DNA from: an uncultured Clostridia bacterium
Lineage (GTDB): Bacteria; Bacillota; Clostridia; Oscillospirales; Oscillospiraceae
NCBI GenBank assembly: GCA_945876285.1
Contig: CAMCNO010000006.1
Span: 19,351-83,350 of the forward strand
Length of the DNA: 64,000 nucleotides
Direction of reading: 5' to 3'
A program made the position numbers and the translations under genes. The notes beneath the pieces are model-generated. The model saw only the letters and a program-made list of their open reading frames with translations. It made no database searches and had not been told where the DNA came from. Shown here piece by piece: positions 43,511-53,449 of the stretch. Within the stretch, counting starts at the first letter, position 1; each line of letters starts with the position of its first letter.

Positions 43511-45274
43511 TTACACATCCTCCCCTGCATAGACGGAAATGGTCCCATCCAGTGCTACCGTAAAGACGTAGCAGCCATAGATCTTTCCAACGTTTGCAAT
43601 GCTGTAATAGTCAAAGCAGTCAGTGGTGTGGCCGGACTCATTGGTGGCCGTGACCTTCAGATAATAGGTGCCCGGCTCCAGAAGTCCCACCCTGGCATAA
43701 GGGATCGTCAGATCGGAACCAGTAGACAGGATATGCCGGAACTGGTAGTCAGTGGCCAACTGATAATCGTAGGTCACGGATTCGCCCCGGAGATCATAAG
43801 CGGTGCCCCAGGAGAAAAAGATGCTGTCCTCGTGGGATTCCGGGGTGTTGACAAAGAACGGCCACGGGCATGCCAGACTGTCCAGATAATATTCATAGTT
43901 GATCTGTATCTCGGATGAGAGCATATCGACGTATCTGTCGTACTCCTTTGGTGTCAGCTGGCTGTTGTAATTGCTGAACGCATTGTTGAAAATGTCATAT
44001 TTGACCACCTTGCTGTATGCGGCGGCGCGTTCCGAAATTTTATCGGGGCTCAGCGCGTGCTCCATCAGGTCGTGAATGGCATCCTCCAACTGCTTGCGGT
44101 AACATTCTTCCTTCATCATCCGCTGGAAAAGTACCAGAGAGACATATTGGGTCAGACCGTGTTCCCAGGAAAGACCTTCCAGGTATCCGATTTTCTGAAA
44201 GTAATTTCTTCGGAAGGAGGCGTCCATGTCCCAGGAGATGAAGTACCACTTCTGAGAGTTCAGCGGACTGTAAATGTATGCGTTTCTGGGACCGGAGTCG
44301 TAGTTGCCGATAAGAATTTGAAAGGCCATCCAGTAGCACAGGTTCTCCGCGTCAAAATCGTTTTCGATGATCTCTGTGATGGGGATGCTGTAATTCTGCA
44401 GTCTGGTCAGTGTGTCCCGCAGATTGGCGTGGTCATCGCTGCCCTTGATCTCCAGATAAGATTCAAACGCGTCCTCGTCGTAGTCGTCTCCGATTGCCAT
44501 GATCTCGTCGTAGTCATACCATTCAAACATATTGACCTTATACAGCTCACCGCGTTCATCCAGGCCGTGGTTCTTCAGGTAGGTCCGGTTGATCTGCTCC
44601 ACCATGGTGTAAAGACCGTAGTCCACATAGTTCCCGGAACCGCCCGCTGTCGTGTCTTTCACATAGAGGCGGACGAACTGGGTCCGGGCGCTGAGAAGCT
44701 GGGGAATATCTGCCAGCAGATCATAGCACATCTTGTTCAGGAAGCGGTAGGGGTCACTGACATGCTTGTTCAGGGCCAGCGTCCGCTGGCCGTTGTATTC
44801 CTCTTTCCCGGCTTTGATACGGATCTTGTAGTTTTTGGAGGCGAACAAGGAGGAGGTCTGGCCCCGGATCTGCACCGTCACATTGGGCACGATCTCTCCG
44901 TAGCCGTAGCTGCCTTCACCAAGGCCGTTCCCATCGTCGATCTGGAGGATGCCCTCCACCTTGTATCGGTCGATGCCCAAATCGTCGTAGTAATAGGTAG
45001 AGTGGGCGTTGACATCCGCCCAGGTGTGGTTAGAGCTGTCCGCTTCGTTTCCTTTGGATACGGTGAGATACATATTGATGACGGAGGCAGGGTCCTGGTC
45101 CTTGTACAGCGCATCATTGTCGTGGATGTTTCCCTCCGTCAGTGTCTCCCTGGGGACGGCCTGGACTACGGGAGCTTCCTCAGCAGATAATTCGGGTGAG
45201 GCAGGCTCTGCGACGCAGCCCGCCAATGTCAGAGTGGCCAGCAAAAGGACTGTTATTTTTTTCAGCAGATTCAT
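43511..45274 (-). CDS. CotH kinase-family lipoprotein (first copy)
   Basis: The 587-residue protein begins with a lipoprotein signal (LATLTLAGCVAE, Cys about 20) and has the CotH motifs TVQIRGQTSSLFASKNYKIR, RFLNKMCYDLLADI, DYGLYTMVEQINRTYLK and WYFISWDMDASFRRNYF, with Asp residues that would bind Mg-ATP. A C-terminal beta-sandwich with SVTYDYQLATDYQF follows. The ATG overlaps the pelG stop (ATGA), so it is coupled to the polymer export gene. With its paralogue and the SLH-CotH protein, the window holds three CotH domains. Anchoring or modification of Pel-associated proteins is inferred. Confidence 0.88.
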   Translation of the reverse strand: MNLLKKITVLLLATLTLAGCVAEPASPELSAEEAPVVQAVPRETLTEGNIHDNDALYKDQDPASVINMYLTVSKGNEADSSNHTWADVNAHSTYYYDDLGIDRYKVEGILQIDDGNGLGEGSYGYGEIVPNVTVQIRGQTSSLFASKNYKIRIKAGKEEYNGQRTLALNKHVSDPYRFLNKMCYDLLADIPQLLSARTQFVRLYVKDTTAGGSGNYVDYGLYTMVEQINRTYLKNHGLDERGELYKVNMFEWYDYDEIMAIGDDYDEDAFESYLEIKGSDDHANLRDTLTRLQNYSIPITEIIENDFDAENLCYWMAFQILIGNYDSGPRNAYIYSPLNSQKWYFISWDMDASFRRNYFQKIGYLEGLSWEHGLTQYVSLVLFQRMMKEECYRKQLEDAIHDLMEHALSPDKISERAAAYSKVVKYDIFNNAFSNYNSQLTPKEYDRYVDMLSSEIQINYEYYLDSLACPWPFFVNTPESHEDSIFFSWGTAYDLRGESVTYDYQLATDYQFRHILSTGSDLTIPYARVGLLEPGTYYLKVTATNESGHTTDCFDYYSIANVGKIYGCYVFTVALDGTISVYAGEDV

Positions 45275-46773
45275 GAAGCATCCCTCTTATATTCTGCAAG
45301 CCGTTTTTGCTGCTCAGCCTCCAAACGCTTCTGCCGTTCATCCAGCTTATCGGCAATGAAGACCAGCGGCCCCCGCTCCTTGTGGGGAAGGATGCTTTGA
45401 CGGGCCAACAGGTAATACGGCAGCCGCTTCGTGTGGTATTCCAATCCGAAGACGGACACCAAAAAGAGGACCAGCGCTCCGGCAAAAAAACCGATGCCGT
45501 AGAAGTTCTGGTTTCCGTACAGCACCTGCCAGATGGTGGCGGCGGTGGAGATTATGGCGAACAGAGAGGAGCCGATCAGCGCATGGGTATAATCTTCAAA
45601 ATACAGGAGGATCAGCATCATGGAGCTGGCAATGGCATAAGTGCCGTATCCCACGCACAGGAAACGGAAAACATTTGCGGAAAGGGAAGTAAAGCCCAGC
45701 GGCAGTGCCTCCAGCACCGGCGGGGCAATGACGATGAACAGAATGGTTGCAAAAAGCTGCTTGTGTCCCGCGTAGACCAGCTCCTGCCGGAGGACGGACA
45801 GCATTTTCACCTCGGCCTGCTCAATCTCCTGGATGGAGCCGTTGCCGTTGAAAAGACCGTAGTAATCCCGATATCTGGGATAAAAACGAACCTCCACTGA
45901 CGCAATGAAGTTGATGGTGGTGATCAGCAGGCTGAAAAAGGCGAACAGGGCGGGAATGTCGTACTGCGGCGCACCGTAGAAAAGCCCTTCCATCTGCACC
46001 TTCAGCGGGCCGAAATACATCACGATCATGTGGGAAAACAGGCCGATGTTCAGCATACCGCCGGTCACCACAACGGAGCGGTACTTGTCCATCCACCCGA
46101 GAAAGGAGAAATTGCTGCCCGTCTGGGTGGGGAAGTAGTCCAGCAGTACCTTCAGATACCGGCACATCAGCAAGCCGTACGCAGAGATGATCGCAAGCAT
46201 AAAGACCTCGATCCGCACAGAGCCCAGGAGGATGGCGATGAGGACCAGAAGAAATCCGGTCATCAACGAAATGCTGAAGGACAGCACAACAGATTGATAG
46301 TCCTTTACCGCGGTCAGATAGATCATCTCGTTCCAGACCACAATCAGGATCAGGGAAAACCACAGGCACAGGAACTGGTAAAGCGGGGAGACCCCAGAAA
46401 AGTGCAGGAAGGTGCCGTACAGCACCACGCACAGCACCAGCATGATGGCGGAAGAACCGTAAAACGAGGGCATTACTTTTTCGTTTTTTCCTTCGTAGAA
46501 CATATCGGAGACAAAACGTGTCACACCCATGTTGAACCAGCTGGAAATGAACAGAGAGGCCAGCAGGCTGTATGTGAGCATACAGTTCAGCAGCTCCCGG
46601 TCATGGGTGGGCATACCGCCCAGCCGGGCGGCAAAGGAGATACCGCCCAGCAGTGCCGCGCCCAGCAGCATCGGACCGGTGGAGATGATTCCGGCGTAGC
46701 CATACGCTCGGCACAGGTTGAAGATGCCCTTTTTATCAAATAGTTTTCTCAGACTGAAGCCGATTCCTGCCAT
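45271..46773 (-). CDS. pelG: PelG, Pel exopolysaccharide flippase-like transporter
   Basis: The 500-residue protein has about twelve membrane helices and begins with the PelG hallmark MAGIGFSLRKLFDKKG followed by YAGIISTGPMLL. PelG belongs to the MOP/oligosaccharidyl-lipid flippase superfamily and is thought to move the growing Pel polymer across the membrane together with PelF, PelD and PelE. A charged cytosolic tail (DKLDERQKRLEAEQQKR) follows the last helix. GAGG lies ten bases before the ATG. It overlaps pelF by 25 bases and the first cotH gene by four. Confidence 0.93.
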   Translation of the reverse strand: MAGIGFSLRKLFDKKGIFNLCRAYGYAGIISTGPMLLGAALLGGISFAARLGGMPTHDRELLNCMLTYSLLASLFISSWFNMGVTRFVSDMFYEGKNEKVMPSFYGSSAIMLVLCVVLYGTFLHFSGVSPLYQFLCLWFSLILIVVWNEMIYLTAVKDYQSVVLSFSISLMTGFLLVLIAILLGSVRIEVFMLAIISAYGLLMCRYLKVLLDYFPTQTGSNFSFLGWMDKYRSVVVTGGMLNIGLFSHMIVMYFGPLKVQMEGLFYGAPQYDIPALFAFFSLLITTINFIASVEVRFYPRYRDYYGLFNGNGSIQEIEQAEVKMLSVLRQELVYAGHKQLFATILFIVIAPPVLEALPLGFTSLSANVFRFLCVGYGTYAIASSMMLILLYFEDYTHALIGSSLFAIISTAATIWQVLYGNQNFYGIGFFAGALVLFLVSVFGLEYHTKRLPYYLLARQSILPHKERGPLVFIADKLDERQKRLEAEQQKRLAEYKRDAS

Positions 46774-48176
46774 CTCTTAAATACCTCGTTATATACGTCC
46801 AAATATCGGCGGATCATATCCTCATGGAGAAAATATTTCTCCACCCGTTTCCTGCCGGTCAGGCCCATTTTCCGCCGCTCCAGGGGGTTATGGCACATCC
46901 GCGCCATAGCGTCCGCCATGGCCTGCACATGGATCGGAGGAACGCAGTACCCCGCGGGGCCGAGGTCATCGTCCTCGGCGACCTTGTTGATCAATTCCTT
47001 GCAGCAGCCCACGTCCGTGGTGATCACGGGGCAGCCCGCGGCAAAGCTCTCCAGAACGGAGAGAGGCATTCCCTCTGAAATGGAGGAAAGCATGGTGAAA
47101 TCAAACTTACCCAGCCATTCGGACACATTGACCGTGCCCAGAAAGGTGATATCCGGGACCTGGAGCTGTCCAATCAAGTCATAGCATTCCTGGGCATACT
47201 CCTTGTCGTCCTCGGGGCCGGCGATAAAGAGCCGGGCGTTGGGCACCCGGAACTTCAGATTCGCGAAGGCGTAAATCATGGTTTTCACATCTTTGATGGG
47301 CGCGATGCGCAGGACCGCTCCAATGTCCACATAGCCGTTGTTCGGTTTCTGAGGGATGCTGCAGAAGCGCTCATAGTGAATACCGTTTCCGATGTAAGTG
47401 CATTTGTCCGGGTCGCAGCCCATGTCGATCTGCGTATGCATGGCGCCGCTGAAAAGACTGGTGATCATGGACGCCTTTTCGTAAGCGCCGTCTGACAGCA
47501 TATAGAAGAACCGGACCCAGAACTTCTTGAAAGCAGGAAGGACCCACTTTGCCCGGATGATCTCTTCCTCCCGCTCTCGGGTGTAGATGCCGTGCTCGGT
47601 GATGAGGTACGGCACATGATAGGTATAGCTTCCCAGCCGGGCCAGAATACCGCTGTACCCGGTGGCAATGGCGTGGTAAACATCGGCCTTGGGGATCTCG
47701 GAGGACAACAGGTGGAGCACCGGCAGAAACATGGAACGGACCGTATGGAAGAAATCGGAAAATGCCGTATACGGGTATTCCGTTTTGCAAAGCTGGGTCA
47801 GAATATCCAGGAAGGCCTTGCTTTGCAGGAAGGAGACCGGCGCAATGCGCTTTTGCGCGTACATTTCAAATAGCGTCTCCCAACAGGGGGTTTTGCAGTT
47901 GATCAGATCGTAAAGGACCTGGGTTTCTTTGGCGGTGAATTTATATTTCGCGGGAGCCTCCGCCAGCTTCAGGGCATCGCCCAGAAAGAGCTCATGGACT
48001 TCGACCACATTATCGGGCAGGGTGTACTTGAACTGCCCTTTGATGTCCGAAGCAGCGCCGATAGTCCATATCACGAACTCGTGCTGGGGCATTGCCTGGA
48101 TGTACTGATGTATCCAGGAGGACACGCCGCCGGTCACATAGGGGTAGCACCCCTCCAGTATCACACAGATTCTCAT
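46749..48176 (-). CDS. pelF: PelF, GT4-family Pel glycosyltransferase
   Basis: The ATG at 48176 follows AAAGGA by seven bases and gives MRICVILEGCYPYVTGGVSS, the exact PelF start; an in-frame ATG seven codons upstream has no ribosome binding site. The 475-residue protein is a soluble GT-B, retaining GT4 transferase with LITEHGIYTRERE, a nucleotide-binding RIAPIKDVKTMIYAF and the E-x7-E-like motif EGMPLSVLESFAAGCPVI. PelF polymerises N-acetylhexosamine from UDP-sugar on the cytosolic side. It lies 22 bases after the pelA-like stop and overlaps pelG. Confidence 0.94.
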   Translation of the reverse strand: MRICVILEGCYPYVTGGVSSWIHQYIQAMPQHEFVIWTIGAASDIKGQFKYTLPDNVVEVHELFLGDALKLAEAPAKYKFTAKETQVLYDLINCKTPCWETLFEMYAQKRIAPVSFLQSKAFLDILTQLCKTEYPYTAFSDFFHTVRSMFLPVLHLLSSEIPKADVYHAIATGYSGILARLGSYTYHVPYLITEHGIYTREREEEIIRAKWVLPAFKKFWVRFFYMLSDGAYEKASMITSLFSGAMHTQIDMGCDPDKCTYIGNGIHYERFCSIPQKPNNGYVDIGAVLRIAPIKDVKTMIYAFANLKFRVPNARLFIAGPEDDKEYAQECYDLIGQLQVPDITFLGTVNVSEWLGKFDFTMLSSISEGMPLSVLESFAAGCPVITTDVGCCKELINKVAEDDDLGPAGYCVPPIHVQAMADAMARMCHNPLERRKMGLTGRKRVEKYFLHEDMIRRYLDVYNEVFKRWQESASV

Positions 48177-48198
48177 AACACGATCCTTTGTCTGCATT

Positions 48199-50055
48199 TT
48201 AGGAAAATTGGATATCCACTTCGTTGGAAACCGCCCGAATCAGATAGAGGGTGTTGTCCAGATGGGAGCATTCACCGCCGGAGATATGGACGATTTCCTG
48301 CCCTTCATTGATCCGCAGCATGAACCAGGCCTCATCATAGAAATTTGCCAGCTCCAGATGGATACCGTTCTCGCTTCTGGTCTGCGTCATATCGATGTAG
48401 TCATACCGCTGGACAGCAGCGGCGATCTCTGAGCCGGTCATGGAGCGGATGGAGGGAACGGCAGTATACAGCCAGTCCACATAGTCGGACAGATTGGCGA
48501 ACATATTGGCCCAGCCCAGTTCAGCGCCGCGGTCCTCGTCCAGAACGTCGTCGGGGTGCTGGAAATGAGAGCTTACCATGTGGAAATTCAGCTCTGAGAG
48601 GGCAACCAGCCGCGTATAATCGCCCAGAATGTAGCCCGCGATGACGCGGGGCGTACTGATGATGCCGTTCTCCTCCACCTGAAATTCCTGACAATAGGCC
48701 AGGCCGCCGGGGAGGTAGACCGAGGCAATGGCCTTGATATCGGGGAAATCAGAGGCCAGCAGGTCGATCCCGTCCTCGGAAATGATATTGGAGGGCGGCA
48801 CATACACCTGGAAGGTGCGGCCCGGATACAGGCTTGCGCAAAAGTTCTTCAGCTCGTTGACGGCGTTCCGCATATCCTGATAGCTGCGCCACTGGCTGTA
48901 GCTGTCAAAGAGCCCCATATAGTCAAAGTCCTCCAGGACCAGGGGCATGTGGTTGTAGCCGTGGAGGCCGATCTCGCCTCCCAGATTCAAAAGCATGTTG
49001 CCGAAATACAGGTAGCGTTCCATATCCGTGTTGCGCTCGAAGATGCCGGATACCTGGTCTGAATATTCCTCAATGACCATGCCGGTGTATTTGAAGCCGT
49101 ATTTCTTGGCAAGGTTATAGGTGTCCGTCCACCACCTGGAGGAATAGAAATCCTTGATGCTGAGATTGTAATCCCGCTCAATGTATGGGGCATAACCGCT
49201 GGGAACGGGAGAGGGAAAGTCATCGATGTAAAAGGCGGACGCATTGATCACGGGATAGATGCACGCGGGACCCAGCAGGCTGTACGCGGCACAGTGAAGA
49301 CCGCGGTAACCCTTCTCCAGAAAGCCGAGGTTATCCACAACGACGGTCCCGCGGCCTGCGTTCCGGCGCCAGATGATGGGAACCGGATAGGCGCCGGAGG
49401 TCTGGGCAAATACCTCACAGTCGTCCTCCAGGTAAACACTCATGGAGGAGTCGTACGGGTCACTGACGGCAAAATCGCGGGACGCGCCGCCCAGCAGGAA
49501 GCCATCCGAAAAATGGAGACTTTCCACAACCGCGTAGCTGTCGCCGCAGTCCCGCACGCCGAGGATATCAAAAAGACTGCGAAAGCTGCCGCTGAGCTCC
49601 GGTGGATACAGGATCATCAGATTCCCGCCGGCCTTGACCCAGGATCTGATGTCGCCCAGCACTTCGCCCAGGTACTGGTAGTGGGTGACGGAGAGGACCA
49701 GCTCGCTGTAATCTGCCAGCATCTCCGCCTGAACGTCCCCACACTCCAGCGCATCGAAAGGAATCCTCATCTGGGAGAGAACAGACATCATCTCGTTCAG
49801 ACCCATGGTGCCCATAGTGTCATCTTCATAGATGAGAAGACAGTCAGATTTCCCCGAAAGATGGGTGATGTCCTGCTTTTCAACGTCCAGCAGTTCCAGA
49901 CTGGGGCCCTGGGCGGTGTAAGATACATTTTTCGCCACTGCGGCCAGAACGAGTACCAGGGCACACATCACAATAGCGACGGGCAGCATACTGAAAAAGG
50001 AGCCGCTCCGATCTTGCTCCGGTGTGGAATTGTCTTTTTTCTGCCAAATAGCCAT
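48199..50055 (-). CDS. PelA-like polysaccharide deacetylase (DUF2194), membrane-anchored
   Basis: The 618-residue protein has one N-terminal membrane helix (about 22-42), a flavodoxin/GATase-like region (about 60-270) and a NodB-like deacetylase domain from about 275: FYIDDFPSP (catalytic and metal Asp) and GLHGYNHMPL (H-x3-H metal site). This is the layout of the Gram-positive PelA deacetylase, which removes N-acetyl groups from Pel after export. The hydrolase domain of Gram-negative PelA is absent; the DUF4832 protein at the end of the operon might replace it. The start lies 26 bases after the pelE-like stop, and its Shine-Dalgarno is weak. Confidence 0.88.
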   Translation of the reverse strand: MAIWQKKDNSTPEQDRSGSFFSMLPVAIVMCALVLVLAAVAKNVSYTAQGPSLELLDVEKQDITHLSGKSDCLLIYEDDTMGTMGLNEMMSVLSQMRIPFDALECGDVQAEMLADYSELVLSVTHYQYLGEVLGDIRSWVKAGGNLMILYPPELSGSFRSLFDILGVRDCGDSYAVVESLHFSDGFLLGGASRDFAVSDPYDSSMSVYLEDDCEVFAQTSGAYPVPIIWRRNAGRGTVVVDNLGFLEKGYRGLHCAAYSLLGPACIYPVINASAFYIDDFPSPVPSGYAPYIERDYNLSIKDFYSSRWWTDTYNLAKKYGFKYTGMVIEEYSDQVSGIFERNTDMERYLYFGNMLLNLGGEIGLHGYNHMPLVLEDFDYMGLFDSYSQWRSYQDMRNAVNELKNFCASLYPGRTFQVYVPPSNIISEDGIDLLASDFPDIKAIASVYLPGGLAYCQEFQVEENGIISTPRVIAGYILGDYTRLVALSELNFHMVSSHFQHPDDVLDEDRGAELGWANMFANLSDYVDWLYTAVPSIRSMTGSEIAAAVQRYDYIDMTQTRSENGIHLELANFYDEAWFMLRINEGQEIVHISGGECSHLDNTLYLIRAVSNEVDIQFS

Positions 50056-50081
50056 ATCGTTATGCTCTTTTCAGGAAAGTT

Positions 50082-51095
50082 TCAGGAACGCCAGAATTCG
50101 ATCTCCGCGCGTCCGTCGGGAGACAGGAAAACATTTCTCTGATCTGTCATTTGGATCACATCCATGACACCTTTGCGGTCCTTCTGCATGGCGTGGTATT
50201 TCAGAAGATAGAGATACCCCTGTTCGTTCTCCGGGCGGAGGGAGATGATTTTTTCCGCATCCATGCGCAGGTCCTCTATATTCCGCAGGAGCATATCGGC
50301 ATCCGCCTTTTTGATCCACAGGGAGGGGTTGTTCTCGTTTTTTGCGAGGCGCTTTTTCAGAATATCTGCATACTTGCGAAGCTGGGCGTCCCGGCGGCTG
50401 TCCTCCAGCAGACCACTGGACAGGTACTGCTCCAGGAGATTCTGGTACTTTCGGAGCAGGACCTCACTGTTCGGCTGTTCCGTCAGTTCTTTGCTGAGCG
50501 CCTGGAACTTCAGGTCAAATTCCTTCTGGATCTCCACCAAAGCCGTGACCGCGTAGTGGACGACCTCGGGGTCGTCGTTGGATCGGGCTTCAGGGAGCTG
50601 CTGGATAAAGCTGTTGGGGTTGCTGTAGAGCACGTCCATGATCAGCTTCCGCTTGATGTGGGAATCATTTATCAGCAGGGCTTCCTGGAGCGGAACGACC
50701 TTGTCCTGCATATCGTCCTCGTCGATTTCGACCTTGGGGTTCAAGTCGTAGGGGATCTCGTTCATCAGCACCTGCTGTATGCCGGGGGCGTTGACTGCGA
50801 AGACTTCGGAAAGGGGGGAGACCTCACCGATATCTTCCTTGTCACCCGCAAGAGTGCTCTTACGCACACCTCCGTCGATTTCTAGGCGGGACGATTCCGG
50901 CTCCCTGGCCCGCTGTGCTGCTTTCCGATAAACATGAGAACGGATGAGGAGGCTTGCCGCGCCAAAAACGGGGATGAGCAGGCAGATGAAAACGTCAATG
51001 CAGGCGCATTTCAGAATGTTGAAACGGATCAGAAGGAAGCAGACCAGACATACCAGAAGGTGCAGGAGCAAACAAATGAAAAGAATCGTATTCAT
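50082..51095 (-). CDS. PelE-like membrane protein with helical-repeat region
   Basis: The ATG at 51095 is chosen over a TTG at 51104 that overlaps the upstream stop. The 337-residue protein has two N-terminal membrane helices (about 5-25 and 35-55), a charged linker and a helix-rich, TPR-like C-terminal half (for example LLRKYQNLLEQYLSSGLLED and WIKKADADMLLRNIEDL). This matches PelE of Gram-positive clusters in size, topology and place between pelD and pelA. PelE is thought to scaffold the PelD-F-G synthase complex. Sequence conservation is low, so identity rests mainly on context. Confidence 0.8.
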   Translation of the reverse strand: MNTILFICLLLHLLVCLVCFLLIRFNILKCACIDVFICLLIPVFGAASLLIRSHVYRKAAQRAREPESSRLEIDGGVRKSTLAGDKEDIGEVSPLSEVFAVNAPGIQQVLMNEIPYDLNPKVEIDEDDMQDKVVPLQEALLINDSHIKRKLIMDVLYSNPNSFIQQLPEARSNDDPEVVHYAVTALVEIQKEFDLKFQALSKELTEQPNSEVLLRKYQNLLEQYLSSGLLEDSRRDAQLRKYADILKKRLAKNENNPSLWIKKADADMLLRNIEDLRMDAEKIISLRPENEQGYLYLLKYHAMQKDRKGVMDVIQMTDQRNVFLSPDGRAEIEFWRS

Positions 51096-51100
51096 AGGCG

Positions 51101-53437
51101 TCAATTTCCGCTCACGATCTCATACTTGAGACCATTTTTGTCAAGCCGCTCCCCGACAATGCTGATGGACTGCCGGTTCGTCTGCGTCAGGATCAGGAAC
51201 AGGGAGCCGTCATCATCAGCACCGATAATATCGTTGTTCCGTACAAGCCCCTTTAGCGAGGAGGAGATGTACGCTTTGTCCTTGGACTCGAACCGTATCA
51301 GGGCATAACTGGCCAGACCTGCCTCGGCAAGCTCCTTCTGGGCGTTCAGCAGCTCCCTGAAATAGGAGGGAATGACGATCAGGGTCCCCGGATAATATTT
51401 CTCCTGCTCAATGGCACGCTGGTATTCCAATGCGCGTATGAAGGACAGCTTGATGAGATTGCAGAGGATGCTGAACAGATTTTGGTAGTAAAGGCTCATT
51501 TGCTCCGGACTGGCGTCATAGATGAAAATCAGCAGACTGACCTGCTCCTTTTCACAGATACCGTAAGCGTACATGGGCAGGCCGGGGAGGAGCTCTGTGT
51601 TTTTCCAAGTCTGTCCTGCCAGGACGGTGTCATATACCGGCTGGACCGACGCCATCTCCAGGGACTTGGGCAGCTCCGCCAGAATGTCTCCGGAGCTGGC
51701 CGCCAGGCGGCCGTATTTCTGCCAGTTGTCAATGGTGTATATGGCAATGGAGTGGTTTTTCAGAATTTCCTCCATCGTCTGGATGCCGTTTATGAATATA
51801 TCATGGGGCAGCACGCTGTCCAGCTTCCGAACGGCCTGGAAAATAACGCCAAAGGAGTCCTTGTAGCCCAGAATTTGCCGCTTGTACTCACTCTTGTTGG
51901 CGATGGCGCCATGGTACACGTCGTTCAGGAACAGGTATTTATCCCGCAGGAGGTTGTTTTCCTGCTGCAGAAATTCGTTTTTCTGACGGTGAACGGTGCT
52001 GACATAGCCGGTGATGGAGCCTGTCATCAAATAGATGACGAAGGGCAGCCAGTTTTCGATGTTGTAGAAGAGCATGGTGCCGTTGATGCCGATGCTTCGG
52101 TATCCGAAAAACAGGGAGATACCCGCCAGAATGCCTGCCAGGATACCGGGCAGTGTTCCGTGGGTGGTGCCCATGATCAGCACATAGAATAGGCGAATGT
52201 CCACGTATTTGAAATACACAGAGCCGCCCATTTTACGCACCAGCAGCTCCGCTGCCAGAAAAAGTACGATCAGCTCGATGTATCCCAAGGCATTGGACAG
52301 AACGGCGTCGCTGATCTTTCGAAAAAGCGATTTCACCCACGATTTTTTTCGGATGCTTTCTTTGTAGACCTCGAACGCGGCTGGAAAGGCGTTCAGGACG
52401 TTGTCCATGGGAATAAAACCGTATTTCCGCTTCAGCTCGATGCTGTAACTCTGGACGGAGATGAAATTGACCTTATCCTCGTACTCAATAACAGCGTCCG
52501 GCTTGATCTTCAGAATCTCGGTTTCCAGGTCCTGCCAGGTATAGTGGTATCCGCTGGCAACGCTGTATGTAGCGGTGCTGTCGGCACTCTCCTCGCTAAT
52601 GTCCAGAAGCAGCTCCATCAAATCGGAGGAAGAGAGAAAATCAATTTTGTTTTCAGGGCAATAGGGGAAGACCAGCTTCTCGCCGCGCAGCATACTGGAA
52701 AAAATATGGCCAAGGAAATTGGAACGGTTGGTTTCTGAGGCAATATAGGGTGTCCGCAGAATGATGGTCTTGATGCCCTGGCTTTTCGCGCAGTAGCGGA
52801 TATAGTTTTCCAGCTGTGCCACGGCAAAGGATTCGCCTGAGGCATAGGCCCGGCTGGCGACCTGGCCCATGATATCGTATTTGGGCTGAAAGTTGAGACT
52901 TGCGATGGAGGTGACTACGATGAGCTTGGAGACAGCGTTCTTCACGCAGGTGTCCATGATGCTGTCCAGGATCTTCATCTCATCGTACATCCCGTTCTGG
53001 CAGTCCGCGTATCCACTGATGTACCAGACTGTGTCAATATCGAACGCATCAAAGAGCTGGCTGAATTTTTCCTCGGTGGGGATGGTCTCATAATAATGTA
53101 TCTTTCGGCCGAGGTGGAAGGGCAGGCCGCCCTCTCCCGCAATCACCAGATTGTAGGCGTCAGAGGCTCTGAGGATGTCCTCCTCCGAGAGGAGGGAGAT
53201 ATTGCCGCAGAGCATAGCGCTGGTGACCTGGATGCCGCTTGACGCTCCGGCTTGTGCCGCTTCCGCATAGGAAGAAGCGTTTTCTGCCTGATAGATGCTG
53301 CTTTCTGCCCGACTGGAAGCGCCGATGGGCGCTGGCCGGATCACGGAGGGTTCCTTGGCGGCGCCCTGTGCTTCCCGGGCTGCCGGACATCCACTTGCGG
53401 AGCCCACGCTTTTTTCTTTTAAAGTCCCGTCTGCCAC
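51101..53437 (-). CDS. PelD-like c-di-GMP receptor with N-terminal SDR/epimerase domain
   Basis: The start is a GTG at 53437 (GGAGTG seven bases before). The 778-residue protein has an N-terminal NAD-epimerase-like domain (about 40-330; LVIAGEGGLPFHLG, DTVWYISGYADCQ, IVVTSIASLN, TIILRTPYIASETNRSN), four membrane helices (about 370-475), a coiled coil, a GAF domain (about 530-650) and a degenerate GGDEF domain whose active site reads DDDGS. R733-N-N-D736 matches the RxxD I-site that binds c-di-GMP in PelD. Binding would switch on polymer synthesis. The canonical Tyr-x3-Lys of active SDRs is not clear, so the fused domain may be non-catalytic. Confidence 0.88.
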   Translation of the reverse strand: MADGTLKEKSVGSASGCPAAREAQGAAKEPSVIRPAPIGASSRAESSIYQAENASSYAEAAQAGASSGIQVTSAMLCGNISLLSEEDILRASDAYNLVIAGEGGLPFHLGRKIHYYETIPTEEKFSQLFDAFDIDTVWYISGYADCQNGMYDEMKILDSIMDTCVKNAVSKLIVVTSIASLNFQPKYDIMGQVASRAYASGESFAVAQLENYIRYCAKSQGIKTIILRTPYIASETNRSNFLGHIFSSMLRGEKLVFPYCPENKIDFLSSSDLMELLLDISEESADSTATYSVASGYHYTWQDLETEILKIKPDAVIEYEDKVNFISVQSYSIELKRKYGFIPMDNVLNAFPAAFEVYKESIRKKSWVKSLFRKISDAVLSNALGYIELIVLFLAAELLVRKMGGSVYFKYVDIRLFYVLIMGTTHGTLPGILAGILAGISLFFGYRSIGINGTMLFYNIENWLPFVIYLMTGSITGYVSTVHRQKNEFLQQENNLLRDKYLFLNDVYHGAIANKSEYKRQILGYKDSFGVIFQAVRKLDSVLPHDIFINGIQTMEEILKNHSIAIYTIDNWQKYGRLAASSGDILAELPKSLEMASVQPVYDTVLAGQTWKNTELLPGLPMYAYGICEKEQVSLLIFIYDASPEQMSLYYQNLFSILCNLIKLSFIRALEYQRAIEQEKYYPGTLIVIPSYFRELLNAQKELAEAGLASYALIRFESKDKAYISSSLKGLVRNNDIIGADDDGSLFLILTQTNRQSISIVGERLDKNGLKYEIVSGN

Positions 53438-53449
53438 AATATCACTCCG

